This document shows, in pieces, positions 1 to 7,488 of a DNA stretch of 64,000 bases. A program made the translations under genes and the position numbers. The notes under the pieces are model-generated. The model was not told the origin of the DNA. It made no database searches and worked only from the letters and a program-made list of their open reading frames with translations. Origin of the DNA: Pontibacter amylolyticus (GTDB taxonomy: Bacteria > Bacteroidota > Bacteroidia > Cytophagales > Hymenobacteraceae); contig NZ_BMFP01000003.1 in the NCBI RefSeq assembly GCF_014638845.1, positions 124,001-188,000 of the forward strand, read 5' to 3'. Numbering within the stretch: position 1 is the first letter of the stretch; each line of letters begins with the position of its first letter.

Positions 1-1
1 C

Positions 2-730
2 ACCTGGGTGAAAGTAGGCTCCTTTGAAGAGGTGCTCAACAACTTCAAGGCCTCTTACTTTGCGGGAGCCCTGTTGCTCAACCGCGACCGCCTGGTACAG
101 GACATGCAGAAGTTTTTCGCGCAGCCTACCTGGGAGCCCAACCTGTTGCTGCAGCTCATGGAAAACTACAGCACCTCACCGGAGACGCTCCTGCACCGGC
201 TCACCTCCCTCCTGCCTCGCTTCTTCAGCATCAAGCAACTGTTCTTTCTGCGTTTTCACCACGATGTGGCCTCAAACCACTATTCACTGACCAAAGAGCT
301 GCACCTTTCAGGGCTCCACAACCCGCACGCCTCGTTCCTGAACGAGCACTACTGCCGCCGCTGGATCTCGCTCACGCTTTTCGAGGAAATGGATAGGCAA
401 AAACGGACGGGTCAGCTTGGGCAGCCGCTGGTAGGTATACAGCGCTCCTCTTACATCAACTCGACCAACGAATACCTGGTGCTCGCCCTGGCCCAGCCAA
501 CTGAAAGTCTGACCGGTACGATCAGCATCGGCCTGCTGCTCAACGAGAACCTGCGCCGCAAGGTCCGCTTCCTCGACGACCCGGCCATCGTGCACCGCTA
601 CGTCAATGAAACCTGCGAGCGCTGCCCCGCCCTCGACTGCCTCGAACGCGCCGCCCCACCTGTGGTTCTGGAAAAGCAGCTGTGGCAGGAGAAGGTGATG
701 CAGACGCTGGAGGGGTTGAAGACTGTCTGA
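2..730 (+). CDS. XRE/ImmA-IrrE-type transcriptional regulator, C-terminal part (partial)
   Basis: The reading frame is open to the left edge of the window, so the N-terminal part is missing and the GTG at 8 is probably internal. The visible ~242 residues begin TWVKVGSFEEVLNNFKAS and include FAGALLLNR, which resembles the segment after the ImmA/IrrE-like zinc peptidase domain in long HTH regulators of Bacteroidota. The C-terminal half has a CERCPALDC cysteine cluster that could bind metal. In this family an N-terminal HTH binds DNA; neither the HTH nor the HExxH motif lies in the window, so the family call is inference from the C-terminal part. A ~700-bp gene-free stretch follows. Confidence 0.6.
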   Translation, partial: TWVKVGSFEEVLNNFKASYFAGALLLNRDRLVQDMQKFFAQPTWEPNLLLQLMENYSTSPETLLHRLTSLLPRFFSIKQLFFLRFHHDVASNHYSLTKELHLSGLHNPHASFLNEHYCRRWISLTLFEEMDRQKRTGQLGQPLVGIQRSSYINSTNEYLVLALAQPTESLTGTISIGLLLNENLRRKVRFLDDPAIVHRYVNETCERCPALDCLERAAPPVVLEKQLWQEKVMQTLEGLKTV

Positions 731-1275
731 ATCAGGATTTTCAGGATTAGAGGATTGACAGGATTCTCGCAGATGCCAGTAGAAGATGCCAAGACCTCGC
801 AGCGTCTCCCAGACCTGCGAGTGTCTAATAGATCTGCCTTCGCCCAAACAGATACAGGTATAGTCGGTGCAGCTGAGTGAGACACTCGCGGGAGCTGCGC
901 ACACCGCGAGGTCTGGAGGAACAGCTTGACTGAGTCAGGAGTTAAGAATTTCAGGGACGCTCGTGCACGATTAACATCCCCCTGCCCCCTTCGAAGGGGG
1001 ACTTTCTGCTACTACTATTTCACAGGTATAGGCGTTGTAGCTAATGTTACACACCACTGTCAGGTATAGCAAGAGTAACTTGCCCCGCTGGCAATGAAAC
1101 AGATCACCTTTGCCAGGTGCATAAACGACGATTTTGTGTTTGAGCGGTCAGCGAGTTTAAAATCGTCTTGATTTTTTTGCCTATTTTTTTCTTTATCGAG
1201 GGCCCCTACCCCCATCAAGGAAAAAAGTAGGGCCCGACCGGCCAGGGCAAGCTATGAAACAACTTAGGTTGCTAT
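727..1275 (+). repeat. Mosaic intergenic repeat, copy A
   Basis: This fills most of the gene-free stretch 731-1427. In order: AATCCTG-type iterations read on the minus strand (about 727-770), a palindrome CCCCCTTCGAAGGGGG (985-1000), two CAGGTATAG motifs (about 1022 and 1059), hairpin 1 with arms GACGATTTT (1127-1135) and AAAATCGTC (1159-1167), a T-run (1172-1178), an imperfect second hairpin (about 1180-1231) holding a ~20-nt insertion, and GGCCAGGGCAAGCT near 1240. The same blocks in the same order recur at 6826-7357 and, inverted, at 28722-29203. No protein is supported here. Confidence 0.8.
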
Positions 1276-1427
1276 ACCTGCATAAGCAGTCCCTACAGAT
1301 TCAGCTATTACAAAAAGAAGCCCATGCGTAGCTAAAACAATATTCATTAAAGGACGAAATCCCATAACGCTTTAAACAGATTTCACCGAAAAACCCTATC
1401 TTCGGGATTAGATTCCTCACACTGCCC

Positions 1428-2990
1428 ATGGCCCAGTTTTATTTCAGCCAAACCTCCGTTACGCAGGAGTTTCACGCTCCGCTTTCGCTCTTCGAACTGC
1501 ACCAGCAGATCCGGGAAGAGCTGGAGTTGGCGTTTCCGGACAGTTACTGGGTGGTGGCGGAGATATCACAAGTCACACCGGACAGACGCAAAGGGCACTG
1601 CTACCTCAACCTGGTTGATAAAGGCGATAACCCTCGCGGGGCCATACAGGCGCAGGCCCGGGCTACGATCTGGAGCAGCCGCTTTCAGATGCTGGGGCGC
1701 TACTTCGAGGAAAAGACCGGGCAGCCGCTCAAAGCCGGACTCAAGATCCTGTTTCAGGCGCAGGTGCGCTTTCATGAACTCTATGGCTTGAGCCTCGACA
1801 TTGTCAACATCGACGCCAACTATACCATCGGGGATTTGGCCCGACAGCGGCAGGAAACCCTGAAGCGACTGGAAGCTGAGGGATTGCTCACAGCTAACAA
1901 AGAATTGGAAATGCCGCTGGTACCACAGCGACTGGCCATTGTGTCGTCGGCGACGGCGGCGGGCTACCAGGATTTCATCCACCAGCTCGAGCATAACAGC
2001 TACGGCTATACCTTCGACACGAGGCTTTTTCCGGCCACGGTGCAGGGCAACGAGGCACCCGCCTCCATTGTTAAAGCCATGGACCTGATTGCCAGGTATA
2101 GCCACCTGTTCGACGCCGTCGTGATCATTCGTGGGGGTGGTTCGCAGACAGATCTGGGCTGCTTTGACGATTATAAAGTAGCTGCTGCCATTGGAAACTC
2201 CCCGCTACCTGTGATAACAGGTATAGGCCATGAGCGCGACGAAAGTATCTCCGATCTCGTAGCGCATACCCGACAGAAAACACCGACGGCTGTAGCAAAT
2301 TACCTGCTGGAGAAAGCACTTGCTTTCGAAACGGAGGTAGAAGGGCTGTTCGACAGCATTTACATGTTCGCCGGCCAGCAGCTTCGCCTCACAGCCGATA
2401 AATTGGAGCGGCAGAGCCTGAAAATCGCGAACCTGACCAGTAACTTTTTGCAGGAGAACCGGGAGCAGCTGGAGCATTTCTCTAAGAGCCTACTGCTCAA
2501 GCCAAAGAACTTCCTCCACAACCAAAAGCTCCTCCTGAGCGACAAAGAACAACTGATACGGGCCAATACCAAGGAACTGCTGCACCTGCGCGGCAAGGAA
2601 CTAAGCCACCTGACCGTTTGTGTGGAAGGAATAGGTCAGCGCTGGCTGCACATGAAGGAGCAGGACCTGAACAAGCTCGTGCACTGCATTGAGACCGAGG
2701 CAAAGGACAAGCACAAGCGAAGTCAGCTGAGCTTTGTGAAATGCAGCGACCGCCTGCAATACAGTGCCCAGAAAAAACTAAGCGCCGATAGCCACCGGCT
2801 CGAGCTGCTCGAAATGCGCATACAGGCCAACGACCCGGAGAAGCTTTTGCTGCGTGGCTATACCCTAACGCTGCTCAATGGCAGGATCATCAAGCACATG
2901 GGACAGGTGAAAGAGGGAGATGTGATTGAAACGCGCCTGCAGGACGGCAGGGTGCATAGTTTAGTTGTAAACACAGACAAAGATGAATAA
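1428..2990 (+). CDS. xseA: Exodeoxyribonuclease VII large subunit
   Basis: Catalytic subunit of exonuclease VII, which degrades single-stranded DNA from both ends into short oligonucleotides in repair and recombination in the cytoplasm. At 520 residues it is slightly longer than usual. The N-terminal OB-fold region includes FPDSYWVVAEISQ. The family signature is present as RGGGSQTDL, then FDDYKVAAAI, GIGHERDESISDLVAHTR and TPTAVANYLL. A long helical C-terminal half follows, as expected for the coiled-coil arm. ATG at 1428 fits the conserved beginning. The stop overlaps the start of xseB by 8 bp, suggesting translational coupling. Confidence 0.96.
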   Translation: MAQFYFSQTSVTQEFHAPLSLFELHQQIREELELAFPDSYWVVAEISQVTPDRRKGHCYLNLVDKGDNPRGAIQAQARATIWSSRFQMLGRYFEEKTGQPLKAGLKILFQAQVRFHELYGLSLDIVNIDANYTIGDLARQRQETLKRLEAEGLLTANKELEMPLVPQRLAIVSSATAAGYQDFIHQLEHNSYGYTFDTRLFPATVQGNEAPASIVKAMDLIARYSHLFDAVVIIRGGGSQTDLGCFDDYKVAAAIGNSPLPVITGIGHERDESISDLVAHTRQKTPTAVANYLLEKALAFETEVEGLFDSIYMFAGQQLRLTADKLERQSLKIANLTSNFLQENREQLEHFSKSLLLKPKNFLHNQKLLLSDKEQLIRANTKELLHLRGKELSHLTVCVEGIGQRWLHMKEQDLNKLVHCIETEAKDKHKRSQLSFVKCSDRLQYSAQKKLSADSHRLELLEMRIQANDPEKLLLRGYTLTLLNGRIIKHMGQVKEGDVIETRLQDGRVHSLVVNTDKDE

Positions 2991-3249
2991 CAAAGACATA
3001 AGTAAAATGACGTACCGCGAGGCCACCCAGGAACTCGAGGAAATCCTGCGGGCCATCGAAAGCGACTCCGTGGATGTGGACGAACTTACCCAGAAAGTGC
3101 AGCGCTCTTCCCTGCTAATCAAATTCTGCAAGGACAAGCTGCGCCATGCCGAGAACGCCATTAACCAGGTGTTCAACGAGGAGAACTGCGAAGAGCCGGC
3201 ATCGAAATCTGAGAAAGGCAACGGAGCGAATGGCACCTTGTTTCAGTAG
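2983..3249 (+). CDS. xseB: Exodeoxyribonuclease VII small subunit
   Basis: Small subunit (88 aa) that assembles with XseA to form active exonuclease VII. The conserved core is visible as MTYREATQELEEILRAIESD, followed by VDELTQKVQRSSLLIKFCKDKL, typical of the two-helix XseB fold. The gene begins inside the last codons of xseA (8-bp overlap), the usual arrangement. The C-terminal tail (residues ~70-88) is low complexity and polar. Identification rests on both motif and gene order. Confidence 0.94.
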   Translation: MNNKDISKMTYREATQELEEILRAIESDSVDVDELTQKVQRSSLLIKFCKDKLRHAENAINQVFNEENCEEPASKSEKGNGANGTLFQ

Positions 3250-3266
3250 GTATAGCCGAACTCCCC

Positions 3267-3467
3267 GTGAAAAAATTTGCCCTCGTTCTGATCATGCTAC
3301 TGATCGGATTGATCATTTATAACCTCACCAACATTGATTTCTCCGGCTCACTCACTTCTGTGCCTAATCAGCAGGTATACATGCGGTTGGTAGCCAACGT
3401 GCTGGTACTTTTATCGCTGGCATACAGTTACCGCAGGTATAGCAAAAGAACGGAAGAAAAGCGCTAA
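3267..3467 (+). CDS. Small two-helix membrane protein
   Basis: A 66-residue protein beginning with GTG, 17 bp after xseB and probably in the same transcript. It has one hydrophobic helix at residues ~4-20 (ALVLIMLLIGLIIYNL) and a second at ~41-55 (LVANVLVLLSLAYSY), with a basic C-terminus RRYSKRTEEKR. It resembles small inner-membrane proteins found widely in Bacteroidota; no function is recognised. It ends just before a strong intrinsic terminator. Confidence 0.65.
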   Translation: MKKFALVLIMLLIGLIIYNLTNIDFSGSLTSVPNQQVYMRLVANVLVLLSLAYSYRRYSKRTEEKR

Positions 3468-3490
3468 GCCCACCAGGCATCGTTAAAACG

Positions 3491-3528
3491 AAAAGCCCCG
3501 TACTGTTATGCAACAGCCGGGGCTTTTC
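3491..3528. terminator. Bidirectional intrinsic terminator
   Basis: Perfect 9-bp stem AAAAGCCCC (3491-3499) / GGGGCTTTT (3519-3527) between the convergent xseAB-membrane protein transcript and the otsAB gene. The A-rich start and T-rich end allow termination from both sides. Confidence 0.85.
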
Positions 3529-3547
3529 CTGTTTCACTAAAACCAAT

Positions 3548-5755
3548 CTACTGCAATTCTTTTGGAAGCTTTTTCTGTTTAAGCCCCACCAACCTCGAGA
3601 GCAGTTTGCGGGCCTCCTCACAGCTATCCAGGTGGTATTTGGCCACGGAGTGCGAGTTACCGATCTTCACGGTGTAGGCCTCGCGTGGCATCGCTTTGAA
3701 AATGTCCTCGTCCCCCCAGTCGTCGCCAATGGCCAGCACAAAGTCGTGCGGGTACATGTTGAGCCAGTACCCGGTTGCCTTGCCTTTGCTCACTTCCTGC
3801 GCCTTGATCTCGACAGCCATTTGCCCGTCGAGCACCTGCAAATTGCTGTTGGTGGCCAGGAAATTGAGGTGGCTCACGAGCTCACGGGCACGCAGCTCGC
3901 CCAAACCGGTTTCTACGCGGCGGTAGTGCCATACCAGCGAGTACTCTTTCTCTTCAATAAACGAGCCAGGCGTACGGTCCACATACAGGTCCAGGATCAG
4001 GCGGATATCGCTCTTCCAGTCGTCGATCAGACTGGTCATGGTCTGCCAGCCGGTGCCGCGCTGCTTGATCCAGACACCGTGCTCGGCTATCAGGTCAATG
4101 TTCAGATGCCCCAGCCAGCGCTGCATATTGTCTTTCTCGCGGCTGCTGATCACCACTACCCGGTTTTTGGGATTGCTGTTCAGCATCTGTAAAAGTTCCA
4201 GCAGGTCTTCGTCAGGGGCAGCCATGAGCGGACGGTTATGATAATCGACCAACGCACCGTCGTACTCCAGGAAGAACAGGCGGGAACTGGCCTCATCGTA
4301 TGAGTTGCTGAGTTCCTGGTATGTCGCTTCGTCGAGGTAGGTGGTGGCCATGGAAAGCTGCTTGATCTTCACATAAGAGAGGCGGTCCATGAACATGCTC
4401 ACCCAATGGTGGATGTTATACCTGCGCAGCGATTCCTGCATGTGCTGCATGTGCTGCTTCTGAATGTCTTCGGGCATGGTGAGGGCCGTGTGCAACGTCT
4501 CCACCATCTGATTAATGTCATTCGGATTGATCAACAGCGCCTCTGAAAGCTCTTTGGAAGCACCTGCCATTTCGCTCAGGATCAGCACGCCGGTCTGGTC
4601 GAGCTTGCTGGCCACGTACTCCTTGCAGACCAGGTTCATGCCATCGCGCATGGGGGTAACCAGCGCCACATCGGCCATTCGGTAGAAGGCGGACAACGTT
4701 TCGAGCGGATACGAGCGGTAGAAGTACTGGATCGGGTTCCAGTTCATGTGGCTGTACTTGCCGTTGATGCGGCCCACCAGCTCGTCCACTGCCTCTTTCA
4801 ACTCCTTGTATTTCTCCACCGCGTCACGCGAGGGCACCACCAGCATCACCAGGGTCACTTTTTCATGAAACTCCGGGTAGCGCTCCAGAAAGAGCTCAAA
4901 GGCCTGCAAGCGTTGCGGTATACCTTTGGAGTAGTCGAGCCGGTCGATTGAAAGCACTATCTTCTTGGAGTGCAGGTTGTTGCGGTACATCTTTTCCCGC
5001 TTCATTACCTCCTCACTGGCAGCCGTCTGCTCATACTTTTCATAATCGATCCCCATCGGGAAAGAGTCAACGAGCAGGGAGCGGTTGCCGGTGTTGATCC
5101 AGCCATGCGTGCTGCCGTGGCCCACCAGGCGGTTGACCGAGCTGAGGAAGTGGCGCATGTCGTCGTAGGTATGGAAGCCGATCAGGTCGGAACCCAGCAT
5201 ACCTTCCAGCAGCTCCTTGCGCCAGGGCAGGAGGCGGAACACTTCGTAGGATGGGAACGGGATGTGCTGAAAGAAACCGATGGTGCTCTCCGGCAACTTT
5301 TCGCGCAGCATGGAAGGCAGTAGCAGTAACTGGTAATCGTGCACCCAGATCGTGTCGTCGGGCTCCGCCACTTTCATCAACTCATCGCAGTACTTCTGGT
5401 TTACCTCTACGTACGTCTCCCAGAGCTGGTGCTCATAAATGGCGTACTGACTGAAATAGTGGAAAGTAGGCCACAGCGTTTCGTTGCTGAAGCCCTCGTA
5501 AAACTCTTTTATTTCTTTCTCGGACAAAAAGACCGGATGCATGTTCTGCCCGTTCAGGTTGTCAGTGATCTGCTGTTGCTGCGACTCATCTTCAACCACC
5601 ATGCCCGGCCAGCCAACCCACAGGTTGTTCTTCTTTTTGTAGATGGAGCCTAGTCCGGTAGCGAGGCCTCCCTCACTTGGTTTAAAATCAAGCCGGCCCT
5701 CACTTTCCTGTAGTTTTACAGGGAGCCGGTTTGATACAATAATCAATTTCGCCAT
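3548..5755 (-). CDS. otsA: Bifunctional trehalose-6-phosphate synthase / HAD phosphatase (OtsA-OtsB fusion)
   Basis: The N-terminal ~460 residues are a GT20 trehalose-6-phosphate synthase: VSNRLPVKL (7-15), [11 protein letters not shown] (137-147), HIPFPS (164-169), [12 protein letters not shown] (269-280) and [10 protein letters not shown] (371-380). Residues ~480-735 are an OtsB-type HAD phosphatase with VVISSRE (motif II), VSKGKAT (motif III Lys) and GDDWGDED (motif IV). Motif I, however, reads FLEYDGAL: the nucleophilic Asp is Glu497 (codon GAG) and the usual Thr is Ala501. The phosphatase half may therefore be inactive or altered, while the synthase half looks intact. I chose ATG at 5755 because [10 protein letters not shown] matches the family start and AAGGTG lies 7 nt upstream; an upstream in-frame ATG at 5815 adds 20 unconserved residues. 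Confidence 0.93.
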   Translation of the reverse strand: MAKLIIVSNRLPVKLQESEGRLDFKPSEGGLATGLGSIYKKKNNLWVGWPGMVVEDESQQQQITDNLNGQNMHPVFLSEKEIKEFYEGFSNETLWPTFHYFSQYAIYEHQLWETYVEVNQKYCDELMKVAEPDDTIWVHDYQLLLLPSMLREKLPESTIGFFQHIPFPSYEVFRLLPWRKELLEGMLGSDLIGFHTYDDMRHFLSSVNRLVGHGSTHGWINTGNRSLLVDSFPMGIDYEKYEQTAASEEVMKREKMYRNNLHSKKIVLSIDRLDYSKGIPQRLQAFELFLERYPEFHEKVTLVMLVVPSRDAVEKYKELKEAVDELVGRINGKYSHMNWNPIQYFYRSYPLETLSAFYRMADVALVTPMRDGMNLVCKEYVASKLDQTGVLILSEMAGASKELSEALLINPNDINQMVETLHTALTMPEDIQKQHMQHMQESLRRYNIHHWVSMFMDRLSYVKIKQLSMATTYLDEATYQELSNSYDEASSRLFFLEYDGALVDYHNRPLMAAPDEDLLELLQMLNSNPKNRVVVISSREKDNMQRWLGHLNIDLIAEHGVWIKQRGTGWQTMTSLIDDWKSDIRLILDLYVDRTPGSFIEEKEYSLVWHYRRVETGLGELRARELVSHLNFLATNSNLQVLDGQMAVEIKAQEVSKGKATGYWLNMYPHDFVLAIGDDWGDEDIFKAMPREAYTVKIGNSHSVAKYHLDSCEEARKLLSRLVGLKQKKLPKELQ

Positions 5756-6157
5756 GCGATTACACCTTATGTCTGGCATCTGCAGCAGCCAACCCAGGGT
5801 GTGAGCCAGCTGCATTCAGGGTCCGGATTTTGAAAAATATGCTTTGTTAAAAAAATTATGACACAAGCATCCTTTATAGCATACGGAGAAAATTGAGCGC
5901 ACGTTTTGGCTATATAGTAAAATTAATATGAAATAAATTCCCTTCCTGACACTGAAGTATTTACTTCAAAGCGAAGCTTCCTTCAGCCCATAGAGCATAC
6001 CTGGCGTTATGTTACCATATTCGCCAAATACTTAGTATCTTTATTTGTGAGCCCCGCCCGGAGGCTTTGCATGAAGCCCGGGCCACTGCCGATTAGAAAA
6101 CTATTTCTGGTCGTTGGCAGTAACAGCTTACACATTAGCCAAAGAACAAAGCACCCC
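5756..6157. other. Divergent intergenic region, otsAB / UPF0316 gene
   Basis: An AT-rich ~400-bp spacer between two divergent genes that must hold both promoters. TATCTTTA at 6036-6043 is a possible plus-strand -7 box, but no convincing partner -33 element is seen. No repeat or RNA gene is recognised. Confidence 0.4.
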
Positions 6158-6757
6158 ATGGATTACTTTAAAGGAATTGACCCAGAAATCGTCAATTGGG
6201 TCATTATACCTGCCCTTATATTTTTTGCCCGCATTATGGATGTGACGCTGGGAACCCTCCGCATCGTCTTCATCTCGAAAGGTGACAAGACCATCGCCCC
6301 GCTGCTGGGTTTTGTGGAAGTACTGATCTGGCTCGTCGCCATTACGCAGGTGATGCAGAACCTCAACAACGTTGCCTCCTACTTTGCCTGGGCGGCCGGT
6401 TTTGCCGCAGGCAACTTTCTGGGCCTGCGCATCGAACAGTTGCTGGCGCTGGGCCAGGTGGTGGTGCGGGTGATTACGGTAGATTCAGGCGACGAGCTCA
6501 TCAGTCGCCTGACCAACAGGGGTTACCGCCTCACCGCGCTGGATGCCAAAGGCTCACGTGGCAAAGTGAACCTGCTTTTCATGATCGTGAAGCGCAAGAA
6601 AATGACAGAGGTCATCGACATCATCCGCGACTACAACCCCAACGCTTTTTACTCCATCGAAGACGTACGCTCGGTTGCGGACACAGACCTCCCCAGCGAA
6701 GAGGGCGAACGCAAAAGAAGTTTCACCAAGTTTCTGCCGCTGAGGAAGGGGAAGTGA
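6158..6757 (+). CDS. UPF0316/DUF2179 membrane protein
   Basis: A 199-residue inner-membrane protein with about three hydrophobic segments in the first ~110 residues (VNWVIIPALIFFARIMDV, then LLGFVEVLIWLVAITQV, and YFAWAAGFAAGNFLGL), followed by a soluble C-terminal DUF2179-type domain (VVRVITVDSGDELISRL through IIRDYNPNAFYSIEDVR). FFARIMDVTLGTLRIVFISK is the family signature. Function is not established. The frame is open upstream to a GTG at 6047, but ATG at 6158 (MDYFKGID) gives the normal family length. Confidence 0.88.
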   Translation: MDYFKGIDPEIVNWVIIPALIFFARIMDVTLGTLRIVFISKGDKTIAPLLGFVEVLIWLVAITQVMQNLNNVASYFAWAAGFAAGNFLGLRIEQLLALGQVVVRVITVDSGDELISRLTNRGYRLTALDAKGSRGKVNLLFMIVKRKKMTEVIDIIRDYNPNAFYSIEDVRSVADTDLPSEEGERKRSFTKFLPLRKGK

Positions 6758-6825
6758 CAGCTGGGTGAGTCGGGGTTTACAGGATTCACAAAATTCTCCG
6801 GTACGATTGTGCCCATCCCTATCAG

Positions 6826-7357
6826 GAGGAGGATTGTCTGAATCAGGATTTGCAGAATTTAAGAATTTTCAGGATTCTTGTGCACGATTGACACACCCCT
6901 GCCCCTCTCAAGAGCGGATTTTAGGCATTGTCAACTCACAGGTGTCAGCACTGAGGTAAAGGTATACCTGTGAACACCGTCATCCCCCTGCCCCTTCGAA
7001 GGGGGACTTTTCTGTAGCTGCTAATTTGCAGGTATAAGCGTTGTAGTTTCAGTAGTTCCTTTGCAATACCGGGTCCAACCACCCCTAACCCCTCCTTGTC
7101 TAAGGCGGGGAATCTGTAACTACTACTTTACAGGTATAAGTTTTGTAGCACAGACCACTGGCAGGTATAGCAAGACTAACTTGCCCCGGAGGCTATGAAA
7201 CAAATAGCATTAGCCAGGTGCACTTATCGGCGCTCCACTGTTCGAGCGTTCAGCGAGTTTGGAGCGTCTTGATTTTTTTGCTTACTTTTTTCATCAAGGA
7301 AAAAAGTGAGGCCCGCCCGGCCAGGGCAAGCTACAGGGCAAAGCAGGTTGCTATACC
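6826..7357 (+). repeat. Mosaic intergenic repeat, copy B
   Basis: Occupies the ~730-bp gap between the convergent UPF0316 gene and glgB. It shares block order with copies A and C: TCTGAATCAGGATTT iterations (~6830), a CCCCTTCGAAGGGG palindrome (6991-7004), several AGGTATA motifs, and an extra block GGTCCAACCACCCCTAACCC (~7071-7090) also seen in copy C. Hairpin 1 here has arms GGCGCTCCA (7229-7237) and TGGAGCGTC (7260-7268): different sequence from A and C but still paired. Hairpin 2 is CTTACTTTTTTC (7281-7292) / GAAAAAAGTGAG (7299-7310). Confidence 0.82.
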
Positions 7358-7423
7358 TATAAGCGCTGCTACGCCAGTTGCAAACTGGTATCAAACTCAA
7401 TATAAAACAGTGATTTAAAGAAA

Positions 7424-7461
7424 AAAAGAGCGTCTGTCCAAAATCGGACAGACGCTCTTTT
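7424..7461. terminator. Strong intrinsic terminator downstream of glgB
   Basis: Perfect 16-bp stem: arm AAAAGAGCGTCTGTCC (7424-7439) and its complement (7446-7461) with a 6-nt loop. On the minus strand it ends in a run of seven T, fitting the end of the glgE-treS-glgB operon. Confidence 0.88.
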
Positions 7462-7488
7462 CTTTTATCAAAAATTAACCAAAAATCG

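Noticed and set aside
7218..7418. 66-codon frame in repeat copy B
   Set aside because: Same repeat; it runs across the hairpins and is not conserved between copies.
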